Below, piece after piece: positions 1 through 5,901 of a stretch of 5,901 nt of DNA. The stretch is taken from the NCBI GenBank assembly GCA_003507115.1, contig DNWN01000171.1, positions 7,973 through 13,873 of the forward strand, in the 5' to 3' direction. The position numbers and the translations under genes were made by a program. How positions within the stretch are numbered: position 1 is the first letter of the stretch; the number at the start of each line of letters is the position of its first letter. This DNA comes from Cryomorphaceae bacterium. Lineage in GTDB: Bacteria > Bacteroidota > Bacteroidia > Flavobacteriales > Schleiferiaceae. Below the pieces are notes generated by a model. That model was not told the origin of the DNA. It saw nothing but the letters and a program-made list of their open reading frames with translations, and ran no database searches.

Positions 1-483
1 TCAGAAACATTTGAAATAATCAAAGGGTTCGTTGCAGCCTTGGCATTGGTAGAGTGATTTGCATGCGGTGGATCCAAAAAGGGATACCAGGGCCGTATCC
101 TCACTCTTACAGCGGGGGCAGCGCACCGCTGCGCTTGGACCCCAAAGACTGCGTTTGTCGGCCGCCTTGCCCACCGGTGGTGCAATTCCATACGCTTCCA
201 ACTTCTTTTTCCCCGCCTCTGACATCCAATCCGTTGTCCAGGGTGGGTGAAGGACGGATTCAATCTTTATGTCCGTCTCCAGTACGGAGAGGGCCTCGCG
301 GATGCGGTCGTGGATCACATCCATCGCCGGACAGCCCGTATACGTCGGGGCAATGCCAAGAGTGATGAGCATTTCCTTTACCTCGATGGAGCGTACCAAG
401 CCCAAATCCACGATGGATAAAACGGGCACCTCGGGGTCCATCACGAGGGCCAAGTGTTCTTTGATTCTTTCGAGAGTCACCAT
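1..483 (-). CDS. paaD: PaaD, phenylacetyl-CoA epoxidase assembly protein (MIP18/DUF59 family)
   Basis: Complete 160-residue protein whose TGA stop is the first three bases of the window. It has the two-part build of PaaD (also called PaaJ). The N-terminal MIP18/DUF59 domain carries the DPEVP motif at residues 16-20 and TGCP at 49-52. The C-terminal Cys-rich segment has CPRC (122-125), C141, CQGC (147-150) and C159, which look like a zinc or Fe-S binding knuckle. PaaD is needed for phenylacetate catabolism in vivo but is not part of the purified epoxidase; by family it is thought to help assemble or maintain the metal centres of PaaA or PaaE. The ATG at 483 overlaps the end of paaC by 7 nt, with no Shine-Dalgarno upstream, so translational coupling is likely. 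The length matches the family (about 165 residues). The family call is firm; the exact biochemical role is not settled. Confidence 0.95.
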   Translation of the reverse strand: MVTLERIKEHLALVMDPEVPVLSIVDLGLVRSIEVKEMLITLGIAPTYTGCPAMDVIHDRIREALSVLETDIKIESVLHPPWTTDWMSEAGKKKLEAYGIAPPVGKAADKRSLWGPSAAVRCPRCKSEDTALVSLFGSTACKSLYQCQGCNEPFDYFKCF

Positions 484-1241
484 GTGGCGTCGGGATAGGC
501 CCGCGCCAGCGATTGCATTTCGGCGAGGATATACCCGTGGTGTTCAGAATGCACCCCGTCTTTTCCTCCTTTTTTGGCAAAGCCTAGGTCGATGGCGGGC
601 AGTGTGGCCAACGTAAGTATGCTCTCTACTTTTTCCTTCCAGGCGGGCAAAAGGCTAGAAACATCCGGCCCAAGGCCCATCTTATGCGCATCTTGATCTA
701 CCGGGGCGGGAACAAAAAACTCGTGCGCAAAGGGCGCGTAATGCGCGAGGCTTTGCGCGATCTTGGCATGGCTTTCCTCCGTGCCATCGCCGAGGCGGAT
801 AATCCATTCCGCCGAATATTGCGCGTGGTAGGACGTTTCTTTGATGGCTTTCGCGGCAATGTGGCGCAGGCGCTCATCCGAACTTTGGGCCAGGGCTTCC
901 AGTTGGAAAAAATGAAACGTATCAAAGTAGAATTGCCGCGCGAGCGTGTCGCCCCAATGCCCGTTGGGCTGTTCACAAATCAAGTGATTCATGAAGGCCC
1001 GACTATCCCGAAAGTAGGCCAGGTCATTTTCGGTGCATCCCTCTCCGATAAGCTCTGCCGCATAACCGTAATACTGACGGGCAAGACCAACGAGGTCCAA
1101 GGCAATGTTGGTCAAGGCAATGTCTTGTTCCAAAATAGGTCCATGACCGCACCACGCCGATAGGCGTTGACCCAAAATCAAGGCATCATCCGCCAAATGC
1201 AGAACATAGGCGGTCTTCGGATCACATGTGTCCCACTTCAT
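477..1241 (-). CDS. paaC: PaaC, structural subunit of phenylacetyl-CoA epoxidase
   Basis: A 254-residue ferritin-like helical protein (E. coli PaaC is about 248). PaaC is the non-catalytic partner of PaaA in the ring 1,2-phenylacetyl-CoA epoxidase and holds the PaaA catalytic subunit in the heterodimer. Family marks are DDALILGQRLSAWCGHGP (18-35), LEQDIALTNIALDL (37-50), the KETSYH segment (134-139), RLGDGTEESH (149-158) and the strongly conserved end GKDGVHSEHHGYILAEMQ (226-243) with RAYPDATW. The frame stays open further upstream to 1427, but that stretch only reads paaB in another frame, and family similarity begins just after the ATG at 1241, so I use that start. It lies 20 nt inside the end of paaB with no Shine-Dalgarno. 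The gene is intact; a functional diiron site is not expected in this subunit, as known for the family. Confidence 0.96.
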   Translation of the reverse strand: MKWDTCDPKTAYVLHLADDALILGQRLSAWCGHGPILEQDIALTNIALDLVGLARQYYGYAAELIGEGCTENDLAYFRDSRAFMNHLICEQPNGHWGDTLARQFYFDTFHFFQLEALAQSSDERLRHIAAKAIKETSYHAQYSAEWIIRLGDGTEESHAKIAQSLAHYAPFAHEFFVPAPVDQDAHKMGLGPDVSSLLPAWKEKVESILTLATLPAIDLGFAKKGGKDGVHSEHHGYILAEMQSLARAYPDATW

Positions 1242-1515
1242 CCGGAATGTCGTAAAACGTGGGGTGGCGATATACTTTGTCGTCTGAGGGGGTGAAGAGG
1301 ACATCCTTTTCGTCTGGGGAGGACGCGGTGATGGCCGCTGAGGGCACCACCCAGATGGAGATGCCTTCGCTGCGGCGCGTATAAACGTCGCGCGCATTTT
1401 TGAGGGCCATTTCTGCGTCCGGGGCATGTAGGCTCCCTGCGTGTTTGTGGGCTAATCCGTTCTTACTGCGGACGAACACCTCCCAAAGAGGCCATTGATG
1501 TGTGGCGGTACTCAT
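1222..1515 (-). CDS. paaB: PaaB, small subunit of phenylacetyl-CoA epoxidase
   Basis: A 97-residue protein matching PaaB in length (about 95) and sequence: [24 protein letters not shown] near residues 8-31, then [13 protein letters not shown], then the [13 protein letters not shown] stretch, and a C-terminal [17 protein letters not shown]. In the epoxidase, PaaB is the small non-catalytic subunit that bridges PaaA-PaaC heterodimers. The start is the ATG at 1513-1515, which overlaps the paaA TGA as ATGA. A longer form from 1596 is possible on paper, but its extra 27 residues are paaA read in another frame. There is no Shine-Dalgarno upstream, so reinitiation after paaA is the likely mode of translation. 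The gene is too small to name a motif with catalytic meaning; identification rests on overall sequence and its place between paaA and paaC. Confidence 0.95.
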   Translation of the reverse strand: MSTATHQWPLWEVFVRSKNGLAHKHAGSLHAPDAEMALKNARDVYTRRSEGISIWVVPSAAITASSPDEKDVLFTPSDDKVYRHPTFYDIPDEVGHM

Positions 1516-2477
1516 GCGGCGTGAGTTTGCGTGGGGCGGCTTGCGACGCGGGAAGCTTGCTTGGCTGCATAGGCGGTCGCGGCATCGCGGACCCACGCCC
1601 CTTCGTCGTGGGCTTTTTGGCGGGCGGCCAAGCGCTCCGCGTTACAGGGGCCGTTGCCGGCAATCACGTCGAAAAATTCGGTCCAATTGATCGTGCCAAA
1701 GTCATAATGGCGCGTTTCTTCGTTCCAGCGCAAATCAGGATCTGGCATGGTTAGCCCGATGAATTCCGCCTGGGGAACGGTTTTGTCGATAAACTCTTGG
1801 CGCAGCTCATCATTGCTTTTGCGCTTGATGCGCCACTTCATGCTTTGAGCCGAGTTGGGGCTTTGGTCATCCGACGGGCCAAACATCATAATTGAAGGCC
1901 ACCACCACCGGTTTAAGGCGTCTTGGGCCATGGCTTTTTGTTCCGGAGTGCCCTTTGCGAGGTGCATCATGATCTCAAAGCCTTGACGTTGGTGGAAGCT
2001 CTCTTCCTTGCAAATGCGCACCATGGCTCGGCTGTAGGGCCCATAAGACGTGCGGCAGAGCATGACTTGGTTGGCAATGGCCGCACCGTCGACGAGCCAT
2101 CCGATGGCCCCCATGTCCGCCCAGGTGAGCGTGGGGTAGTTGAAAATGGAAGAGTACTTCGCCTTGCCGCTATGCAAGTCATCAATCATTTGATCGCGGG
2201 ATGTGCCTAAGGTCTCGGCCGCCGAATAGAGGTATAAGCCGTGGCCTGCTTCATCTTGGACTTTGGCCAAAAGGATGAGTTTCGCACGGAGGCTCGGAGC
2301 GCGGGTAATCCAATTCGCTTCCGGCAGCATGCCCACGATTTCGGAGTGCGCGTGCTGGCTGATTTGACGCACCAAGGTCTTCCGGTAGCCATCAGGCATC
2401 CAGTGTTTGGGCTCCACTTTGTTCTCGGCTTCCACAAAAGCCTGGAAGCGGTCTTCTAAGGAATGTGTTTCTCCCAT
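1512..2477 (-). CDS. paaA: PaaA, catalytic diiron subunit of phenylacetyl-CoA epoxidase
   Basis: A 321-residue ferritin-like protein and the catalytic subunit of the epoxidase, which adds one oxygen atom of O2 to phenylacetyl-CoA to give the ring-1,2-epoxide in the cytoplasm. Two ExxH motifs are visible: E76-H79 in KVQDEAGHG and E159-H162 in [11 protein letters not shown]. With E46 (HAHSEIVG) and D130 (GWLVDGAA) they form the expected six-ligand diiron set; the last two are assigned by analogy with bacterial multicomponent oxygenases. Other family marks are [12 protein letters not shown] (190-201) and the conserved C-terminal block with [19 protein letters not shown] (233-251) and [18 protein letters not shown]. 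coli PaaA is slightly shorter (about 309). It is the first gene of the minus-strand cluster; the ATG at 2477 gives the usual N-terminus, with no Shine-Dalgarno. No ligand is missing, so the enzyme is probably active. Confidence 0.97.
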   Translation of the reverse strand: MGETHSLEDRFQAFVEAENKVEPKHWMPDGYRKTLVRQISQHAHSEIVGMLPEANWITRAPSLRAKLILLAKVQDEAGHGLYLYSAAETLGTSRDQMIDDLHSGKAKYSSIFNYPTLTWADMGAIGWLVDGAAIANQVMLCRTSYGPYSRAMVRICKEESFHQRQGFEIMMHLAKGTPEQKAMAQDALNRWWWPSIMMFGPSDDQSPNSAQSMKWRIKRKSNDELRQEFIDKTVPQAEFIGLTMPDPDLRWNEETRHYDFGTINWTEFFDVIAGNGPCNAERLAARQKAHDEGAWVRDAATAYAAKQASRVASRPTQTHAA

Positions 2478-2599
2478 GGGTTGCGCGAATTTGAGGGCAA
2501 TTTACGGCCAGGTGAACTATGGTTGGTTGGAATGCGTTCTTCCACAAGGCATCTGAGCCTACTTTTGTTCATTCATCTACGATTATAGCCACCTCGATT
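2478..2599. promoter_or_regulatory. Divergent control region between paaA and paaE
   Basis: This 122-bp gap separates the starts of paaA (minus) and paaE (plus) and must hold the promoters for both halves of the epoxidase. On the plus strand there is one exact Bacteroidota -7 element (listed separately). For paaA only an imperfect candidate is seen, TAAATTG reading on the minus strand over 2504-2498, one base short of TAnnTTTG and without a TTG at a proper distance. I see no strong palindrome for a TetR or GntR type repressor; a GGAA/TTCC pair (2529-2532 and 2540-2543) is too short to trust. A regulator gene is not in the window. Confidence 0.6.
2560..2567 (+). promoter_or_regulatory. Putative -7 element of the paaE promoter (TACTTTTG)
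   Basis: TACTTTTG is an exact match to the TAnnTTTG -7 consensus of Bacteroidota promoters. Transcription would start about 7 nt downstream, near 2574, leaving a leader of roughly 26 nt before the ATG at 2600; this supports 2600 over the earlier ATG at 2519, which would lie upstream of the transcript. The -33 TTG is not at the usual 17-23 nt distance (only GTTC near 2536-2539; the nearest TTG is at 2527-2529), so the promoter is a weak match overall. Confidence 0.45.
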
Positions 2600-3736
2600 A
2601 TGTTGGGATTTTTTAAGAAAAAGAACGCCGAATCCCTTCCTGGACTGCTCACTACCAAAGCCGCTCAGAAAGGAATTAAACCCACTTTTTACTCCAGCAG
2701 AGTGCTCGAAGTGCGCCGCGAAACGGCCGATTGTGTGAGTGTGGCGTTGGAAATTCCCCATCCCGAGACATTTTCCTTCGTTCCCGGCCAGTATTTGACC
2801 CTTAAAACGCAGATTCAGGGTGCCGAGGTGCGCCGTTCCTATTCGCTATGCAGCAATCCGCTTTCCGGAGAATTGCGCGTGGCCATCAAGCAAGTCGACA
2901 AGGGCGTCTTTTCCACCTGGGCCAACACGGAATTAAAGGAGGGAGACACCTTGGAAATCATGCCCCCCAATGGACAGTTTGCCTTGGAGATCGACCCCTC
3001 CAACGAGCAGACCTATGTGGGCTTCGCTGCCGGATCCGGCATAACGCCCGTCATGTCCATTTTGAAAACCCTTTTGGAGCGTGCCCCAAAGGCCAAATTC
3101 ATCCTCTTCTACGGCAATCGAAAAACCCACTCCATCATCTTCAAGTCGGAATTGGAGGACCTCAAGGACCAATACATGGGCCGTCTGGAAGTCCACCATG
3201 TGCTCAGTCGGGAAGACCAAGGCAATGATTTGCTTCACGGCCGCATTGACGAAGCCCGCGCCGCCAAGCTGGCCGAACACATCCCTGGAGTCAAAGACGC
3301 CGCAGGCCATTTTCTCTGTGGTCCCGAGGACATGATTCATGGTGTGACCTCCGCCCTCACCGCCGCCGGGGTTGCCAAATCAAACATTCACTTCGAACTA
3401 TTCACGGCCGCCACCCCTGCCGCCACTCCCGCCACAACAAAGGCGAGCAGCGCGAGTGCCGAGTCCTATGTGACGGTCATTCTCGATGGGGAAGAGACCC
3501 ATTTCCACCAGGGTCCGAAAGACTTTGTGCTCGATGCGGCCTTGGATGCCGGGGCCGATGTGCCCTATGCCTGCAAAGGAGCCGTCTGCTGTACCTGCCG
3601 CGCCAAAGTGCTGGAGGGAGACGTGGAAATGGCCATGAACTACTCGCTGACCGACCAGGAAGTCGAAGAAGGCTATGTGTTGACCTGCCAAACCATGCCG
3701 CGTTCAGAGCGGGTGCGCATCAGCTACGACGAATAA
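2600..3736 (+). CDS. paaE: PaaE, NAD(P)H:ferredoxin-type reductase of phenylacetyl-CoA epoxidase
   Basis: A 378-residue reductase that moves electrons from NADPH through FAD and a 2Fe-2S cluster to the PaaA diiron centre. Domain order: an N-terminal extension (1-26), the FAD-binding barrel with RSYSL (79-83), the nucleotide-binding domain with AAGSGITP (143-150) and CGPEDM (240-245), then HFELF (264-268), an Ala/Thr/Ser linker with two ATPA repeats (about 269-288), and a C-terminal plant-type ferredoxin domain. Cluster ligands are C325, C330, C333 and C363, the standard Cx4Cx2Cx29C spacing; C331 is an extra cysteine. The frame extends to an ATG at 2519, but those 27 residues do not resemble the family and the promoter motif sits between the two ATGs. 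E. coli PaaE is about 356 residues; the surplus lies mainly at the N-terminus and linker. It is transcribed away from paaABCD and ends in tandem stops TAA TAG. Confidence 0.95.
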   Translation: MLGFFKKKNAESLPGLLTTKAAQKGIKPTFYSSRVLEVRRETADCVSVALEIPHPETFSFVPGQYLTLKTQIQGAEVRRSYSLCSNPLSGELRVAIKQVDKGVFSTWANTELKEGDTLEIMPPNGQFALEIDPSNEQTYVGFAAGSGITPVMSILKTLLERAPKAKFILFYGNRKTHSIIFKSELEDLKDQYMGRLEVHHVLSREDQGNDLLHGRIDEARAAKLAEHIPGVKDAAGHFLCGPEDMIHGVTSALTAAGVAKSNIHFELFTAATPAATPATTKASSASAESYVTVILDGEETHFHQGPKDFVLDAALDAGADVPYACKGAVCCTCRAKVLEGDVEMAMNYSLTDQEVEEGYVLTCQTMPRSERVRISYDE

Positions 3737-3740
3737 TAGG

Positions 3741-4190
3741 CTAGGCGGAGAATAAGCGCATCCAGCGATGCGGGATGCCGTCTTCGAGGAATTCCGCTCG
3801 CTCCACCACAAACCCGAAGGCCTGATAAAAGTCTACCAAATAGCTTTGGGCCATGATCACGATGTCTTGGTTTGGCCATTCCTTACGAGTGCGGGCAATG
3901 GCCTCGGCCATCAAGACCTTCCCCAGGCCTGTTCGGCGATGGGTTGAGGAGGTGACCACCCGTCCAATGCCCGCCTCGGGATACGAAAGGCCAGGAGGCA
4001 GCAAGCGGGCATAGGCGAGGATGTCCTCCCCTTCCTGGTACCACAGATGGAGGCAATCGGCGTCCTTGCCGTCGAGGTCTTGGTAGGGGCAGTCTTGCTC
4101 CACTACAAACACTTCCGCGCGGAGCGCCAAAATGCCATAGGCGGTGGGAAGCGTCAGGGCATCAAAAGAGGAAATGTGGGGTCCGGTCAT
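3741..4190 (-). CDS. elaA: ElaA-type GNAT N-acetyltransferase
   Basis: A 149-residue single-domain GNAT protein close in length to E. coli ElaA (153). The ElaA signature is clear near the N-terminus: YGILALRAEVFVVEQDCPYQ (18-37) followed by DLDGKDADCLHL. The acetyl-CoA binding loop is RRTGLGK (85-91), fitting the R/QxxGxG/A pattern, preceded by IGRVVTSSTH on the beta-4 strand; FYQAFGF (121-127) is the usual C-terminal helix and strand. The enzyme should move an acetyl group from acetyl-CoA to an amine, but the substrate of ElaA is not known and cannot be told from sequence. An upstream in-frame ATG at 4256 would overlap the lipB start and add 22 residues unlike the family, so I use 4190. No Shine-Dalgarno is seen. 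It is a lone gene, convergent with paaE and divergent from lipB, so no pathway link is suggested. Confidence 0.88.
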   Translation of the reverse strand: MTGPHISSFDALTLPTAYGILALRAEVFVVEQDCPYQDLDGKDADCLHLWYQEGEDILAYARLLPPGLSYPEAGIGRVVTSSTHRRTGLGKVLMAEAIARTRKEWPNQDIVIMAQSYLVDFYQAFGFVVERAEFLEDGIPHRWMRLFSA

Positions 4191-4206
4191 ACGGGGACCA
4201 ATGTCG

Positions 4207-4214
4207 TATTTTTG
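4207..4214 (+). promoter_or_regulatory. Putative -7 element of the lipB promoter (TATTTTTG)
   Basis: TATTTTTG matches TAnnTTTG exactly and lies 40 nt before the lipB ATG. A start near 4221 would give a leader of about 34 nt. No TTG is seen at the -33 distance, so only half of the promoter consensus is met. No matching motif was found for elaA on the other strand of this 64-bp space. Confidence 0.45.
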
Positions 4215-4222
4215 GCGGAGAG

Positions 4223-4243
4223 AAAAAACCGGGCGTTTCGCCC
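4223..4243 (-). terminator. Small GC hairpin with U-tract, minus-strand direction
   Basis: GGGCG (4231-4235) and CGCCC (4239-4243) form a 5-bp stem with a 3-nt loop. Read on the minus strand the stem is followed by GG and six T residues (4228-4223), the form of a small intrinsic terminator. It would stop antisense transcripts leaving lipB before they enter elaA. On the plus strand the same stem falls at the front of the likely lipB leader and lacks a T-tract. The stem is short, so this may be chance. Confidence 0.3.
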
Positions 4244-4254
4244 TCCCTGATCCC

Positions 4255-5019
4255 ATGGAACAATCGCCCCCCCATCCCCCTCGCAGGGTCCGTTTTGCGG
4301 ACTTGGGTCGTTGGTCATACCAGCGGGCGTGGGATTTTCAGGAAGTCCTTTTTTCCGAAACCATCGGGCGCAAATCGGCGAACCGAAGCCGGCCAGAGTC
4401 AGAGCAGGTTCCCACGGAAGACACGCTGCTCTTTGTCGAACACCCCCACGTATACACCTTGGGGAAAAGCGGAGACTATGCCAATTTGTTGGCCAACGAA
4501 ACGCAGTTGCAGGAGTTGGGCATTGAGTTTTTCAAAATCAACCGCGGCGGGGACATCACTTACCACGGACCGGGGCAGCTCGTGGGCTATCCGATTTTGG
4601 ACTTAGACCATTATTACACGGATATCCACCGCTATTTGCGGACCTTGGAAGACGTCATCATCGACACCTTGGCCGAATATGGACTAGCGGGAGACCGGAG
4701 CCCAGGCGAGACGGGGGTATGGCTCGATGTAGGAACGCCCTTTGCCCGGAAGATCTGCGCCATGGGTGTTCGCGCCAGCCGCTGGGTCACCATGCATGGC
4801 TGGGCCTTGAATGTCAACACCGACCTGAAATACTTCCAATACATTGTACCCTGTGGCATCACGGACAAAGCCGTCACCTCTCTGCATTTGGAGGTCGGCC
4901 ACCCCATTGATGAGGCCGAACTCAAGGGCAAGGTGCAGCGCCATTTTGCTTCACGCTTTGGAATCACCCTGGCGGAAACCCCGTGGGAGGCCTTGCAGCC
5001 TGGGCCTTCGGTGCGCTGA
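4255..5019 (+). CDS. lipB: LipB, lipoyl(octanoyl) transferase
   Basis: A 254-residue octanoyltransferase. It moves octanoate from acyl carrier protein to a lysine of lipoyl domains (pyruvate and 2-oxoglutarate dehydrogenases, GcvH), after which LipA adds sulfur. The family signature is plain: EHPHVYTLGKSGD (62-74), RGGDITYHGPGQLVGYP (97-113), the catalytic lysine K166 in ARKICAMGVR, MHGWALNV (180-187) and the acyl-thioester cysteine C200 in VPCGITDKAVTSL. A polar stretch at about 39-54 lengthens the protein beyond E. coli LipB (213 residues); this insert is usual in Bacteroidota as I recall them. The ATG at 4255 sits in CCATGG, which also gives an ATG on the other strand. The frame is open further upstream to 4144, but that part overlaps elaA and lies before the likely promoter. 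lipA is not in the window. The serine hydrolase follows after 37 nt and may be co-transcribed. Confidence 0.96.
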   Translation: MEQSPPHPPRRVRFADLGRWSYQRAWDFQEVLFSETIGRKSANRSRPESEQVPTEDTLLFVEHPHVYTLGKSGDYANLLANETQLQELGIEFFKINRGGDITYHGPGQLVGYPILDLDHYYTDIHRYLRTLEDVIIDTLAEYGLAGDRSPGETGVWLDVGTPFARKICAMGVRASRWVTMHGWALNVNTDLKYFQYIVPCGITDKAVTSLHLEVGHPIDEAELKGKVQRHFASRFGITLAETPWEALQPGPSVR

Positions 5020-5056
5020 GCGCAAAAGAACTCGCGCAATTCCCTACCTTTTCCCC

Positions 5057-5901
5057 ATGAAACGCATCGTCCAAACCCTGGTGGCCGTGGCCTTGGTCTT
5101 TTTGTTGATCCAAGCCTCCTGGTACAGTTACTTGTTTAAGGGCGTGTATGCCACCTACCTGCAAGGGCATACCACCAGCAATATTTTTGACGGCGAATCC
5201 TTTGCTCAAGCTCCCGTGGTGGCGCCAGACCCGCAGCCTTGGCCCGTGGCCTTGGATCTGAGCTATGGCCCGAGTGATGCGCTGCAGACGATGCTCAACG
5301 ACATCGAGACCGGAGCCTTTTTGGTCTTTGTGAACGATACCCTTCGCTACGAAGATTACGACAGCAAGGTGAGCCCAGACTCCAAAACCAATTCCTTTTC
5401 GATGGCCAAAAGCATCGTCACGATGCTCGTCCAGATCGCCATCCAAGAGGGGAAAATTCCCAGCTGGGAGGCCAAGGCTATGGATTACCTCCCTATGCTT
5501 CAGGGCCCGGGAGCCGCTTCCCTCACTCTGGGGCATTTGAGCGCCATGACCGCGGATATGGACTGGGAGGAAAACTACTACAACCCCTTTGGCATCACGG
5601 CAAAGGCCTACTTTGGAAAAGATGTCTTCGCCACCACCACCTCCTGTGCGATCGGTTCAGAGGTGGGCAAGCGCTACGAATACCAATCCGGCGCGACCGC
5701 CCTGCTGGGGTTTTGCTTAGAGGCCGCGACAGGTATGAAAATCAATACCTATGCCTCGGCCAAACTTTGGGGGCCCATGGGGGCCACCTCCGACGCCTTC
5801 TGGCACCAAGATGATGCCGGCAATGCCCTCACATACTGCTGCTTCAATGCGACAGCACGCGATTATGGCCGGCTCGGCAAACTCCTCTTGCAGCACGGCC
5901 G
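5057..5901 (+). CDS. Serine hydrolase, class C beta-lactamase-like fold, membrane-anchored (3' end cut off)
   Basis: Partial gene: 281 codons to the window edge with no stop. The N-terminus MKRIVQTLVAVALVFLLIQA has a basic start and one hydrophobic segment (about 5-21), so the protein is probably exported and held by an uncleaved anchor or signal peptide. The active-site motif SMAK (S115, K118) is the SxxK of the serine beta-lactamase/penicillin-binding fold, and YQSG (209-212) is the position of the YxN/YxS motif. The ARDYGRLGKLLLQHG segment near the cut is typical of these hydrolases; the third motif (HxG or KTG type) should lie beyond the window. Such proteins act as esterases, peptidases or lactamases, and the substrate cannot be predicted; resistance should not be inferred from the fold. 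The ATG at 5057 places the anchor at the N-terminus. TACCTTTT (5045-5052) lies too close to the ATG to be a usual promoter, so read-through from lipB is likely. Confidence 0.88.
   Translation, partial: MKRIVQTLVAVALVFLLIQASWYSYLFKGVYATYLQGHTTSNIFDGESFAQAPVVAPDPQPWPVALDLSYGPSDALQTMLNDIETGAFLVFVNDTLRYEDYDSKVSPDSKTNSFSMAKSIVTMLVQIAIQEGKIPSWEAKAMDYLPMLQGPGAASLTLGHLSAMTADMDWEENYYNPFGITAKAYFGKDVFATTTSCAIGSEVGKRYEYQSGATALLGFCLEAATGMKINTYASAKLWGPMGATSDAFWHQDDAGNALTYCCFNATARDYGRLGKLLLQHG

Noticed and set aside
684..1163. Long open frame antisense to paaC
   Set aside because: Its sequence resembles no family I know, and the opposite strand encodes an intact PaaC; it is a by-product of codon use.
1242..1427. 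Extended N-terminus of paaC from 1427
   Set aside because: The extra 62 residues are paaB read in another frame; PaaC similarity begins after the ATG at 1241.
1516..1596. Extended N-terminus of paaB from 1596
   Set aside because: The added 27 residues lie wholly in paaA and look unlike PaaB.
2498..2504. Minus-strand TAAATTG as the paaA promoter -7 element
   Set aside because: One base short of TAnnTTTG and with no TTG at the -33 distance; kept only as a note in the control region.
2529..2543. GGAA-N7-TTCC as an operator between paaA and paaE
   Set aside because: Only 4 bp per arm; expected by chance in a region of this size.
5045..5052. TACCTTTT as a promoter for the serine hydrolase
   Set aside because: Last base differs from TAnnTTTG and it ends 4 nt before the ATG, so a normal transcript start would fall inside the gene.
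4964..5536. 190-residue open frame antisense to the lipB end and hydrolase
   Set aside because: It crosses two well-supported plus-strand genes and shows no recognisable domain.

Overview
The window looks like an ordinary chromosomal segment from a Bacteroidota bacterium with a base composition slightly above half G+C by eye. Three things point there. The LipB sequence has the form usual in that phylum, with a polar insert followed by LLFVEHPHVYTLGKSGD. None of the eight gene starts has a recognisable Shine-Dalgarno sequence. Two of the divergent intergenic spaces contain an exact TAnnTTTG, the -7 element of Bacteroidota promoters. No phylogeny could be run, so the phylum call rests on recollection of family sequences.

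Layout. Positions 1-2477 (minus strand) hold paaA, paaB, paaC and paaD, read in that order with every junction overlapping (4, 20 and 7 nt). Positions 2478-2599 are a divergent control region. Positions 2600-3736 (plus) hold paaE. Positions 3741-4190 (minus) hold an ElaA-type GNAT acetyltransferase that meets paaE tail to tail with 4 nt between stop codons. Positions 4191-4254 are a second divergent space. Positions 4255-5019 (plus) hold lipB. From 5057 a membrane-anchored serine hydrolase of the class C beta-lactamase fold runs off the right edge. There are no gaps over 300 bases, and I see no RNA genes, CRISPR arrays, insertion sequences or large repeats.

How the genes work together. PaaA, PaaB, PaaC and PaaE form the ring 1,2-phenylacetyl-CoA epoxidase of aerobic phenylacetate degradation. 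PaaE passes NAD(P)H electrons through FAD and a 2Fe-2S centre to the diiron site of PaaA, PaaC is the structural partner, PaaB is the small bridging subunit, and PaaD is thought to help with metal-centre assembly. The remaining catabolic genes (paaK, paaG, paaZ, paaF, paaH, paaJ) are not in the window; paaD ends at base 1, so the operon may continue to the left. LipB starts protein lipoylation and has no obvious link to the paa genes. The main unusual point is that paaE is separate from and divergent to paaABCD. I found no convincing undescribed system.
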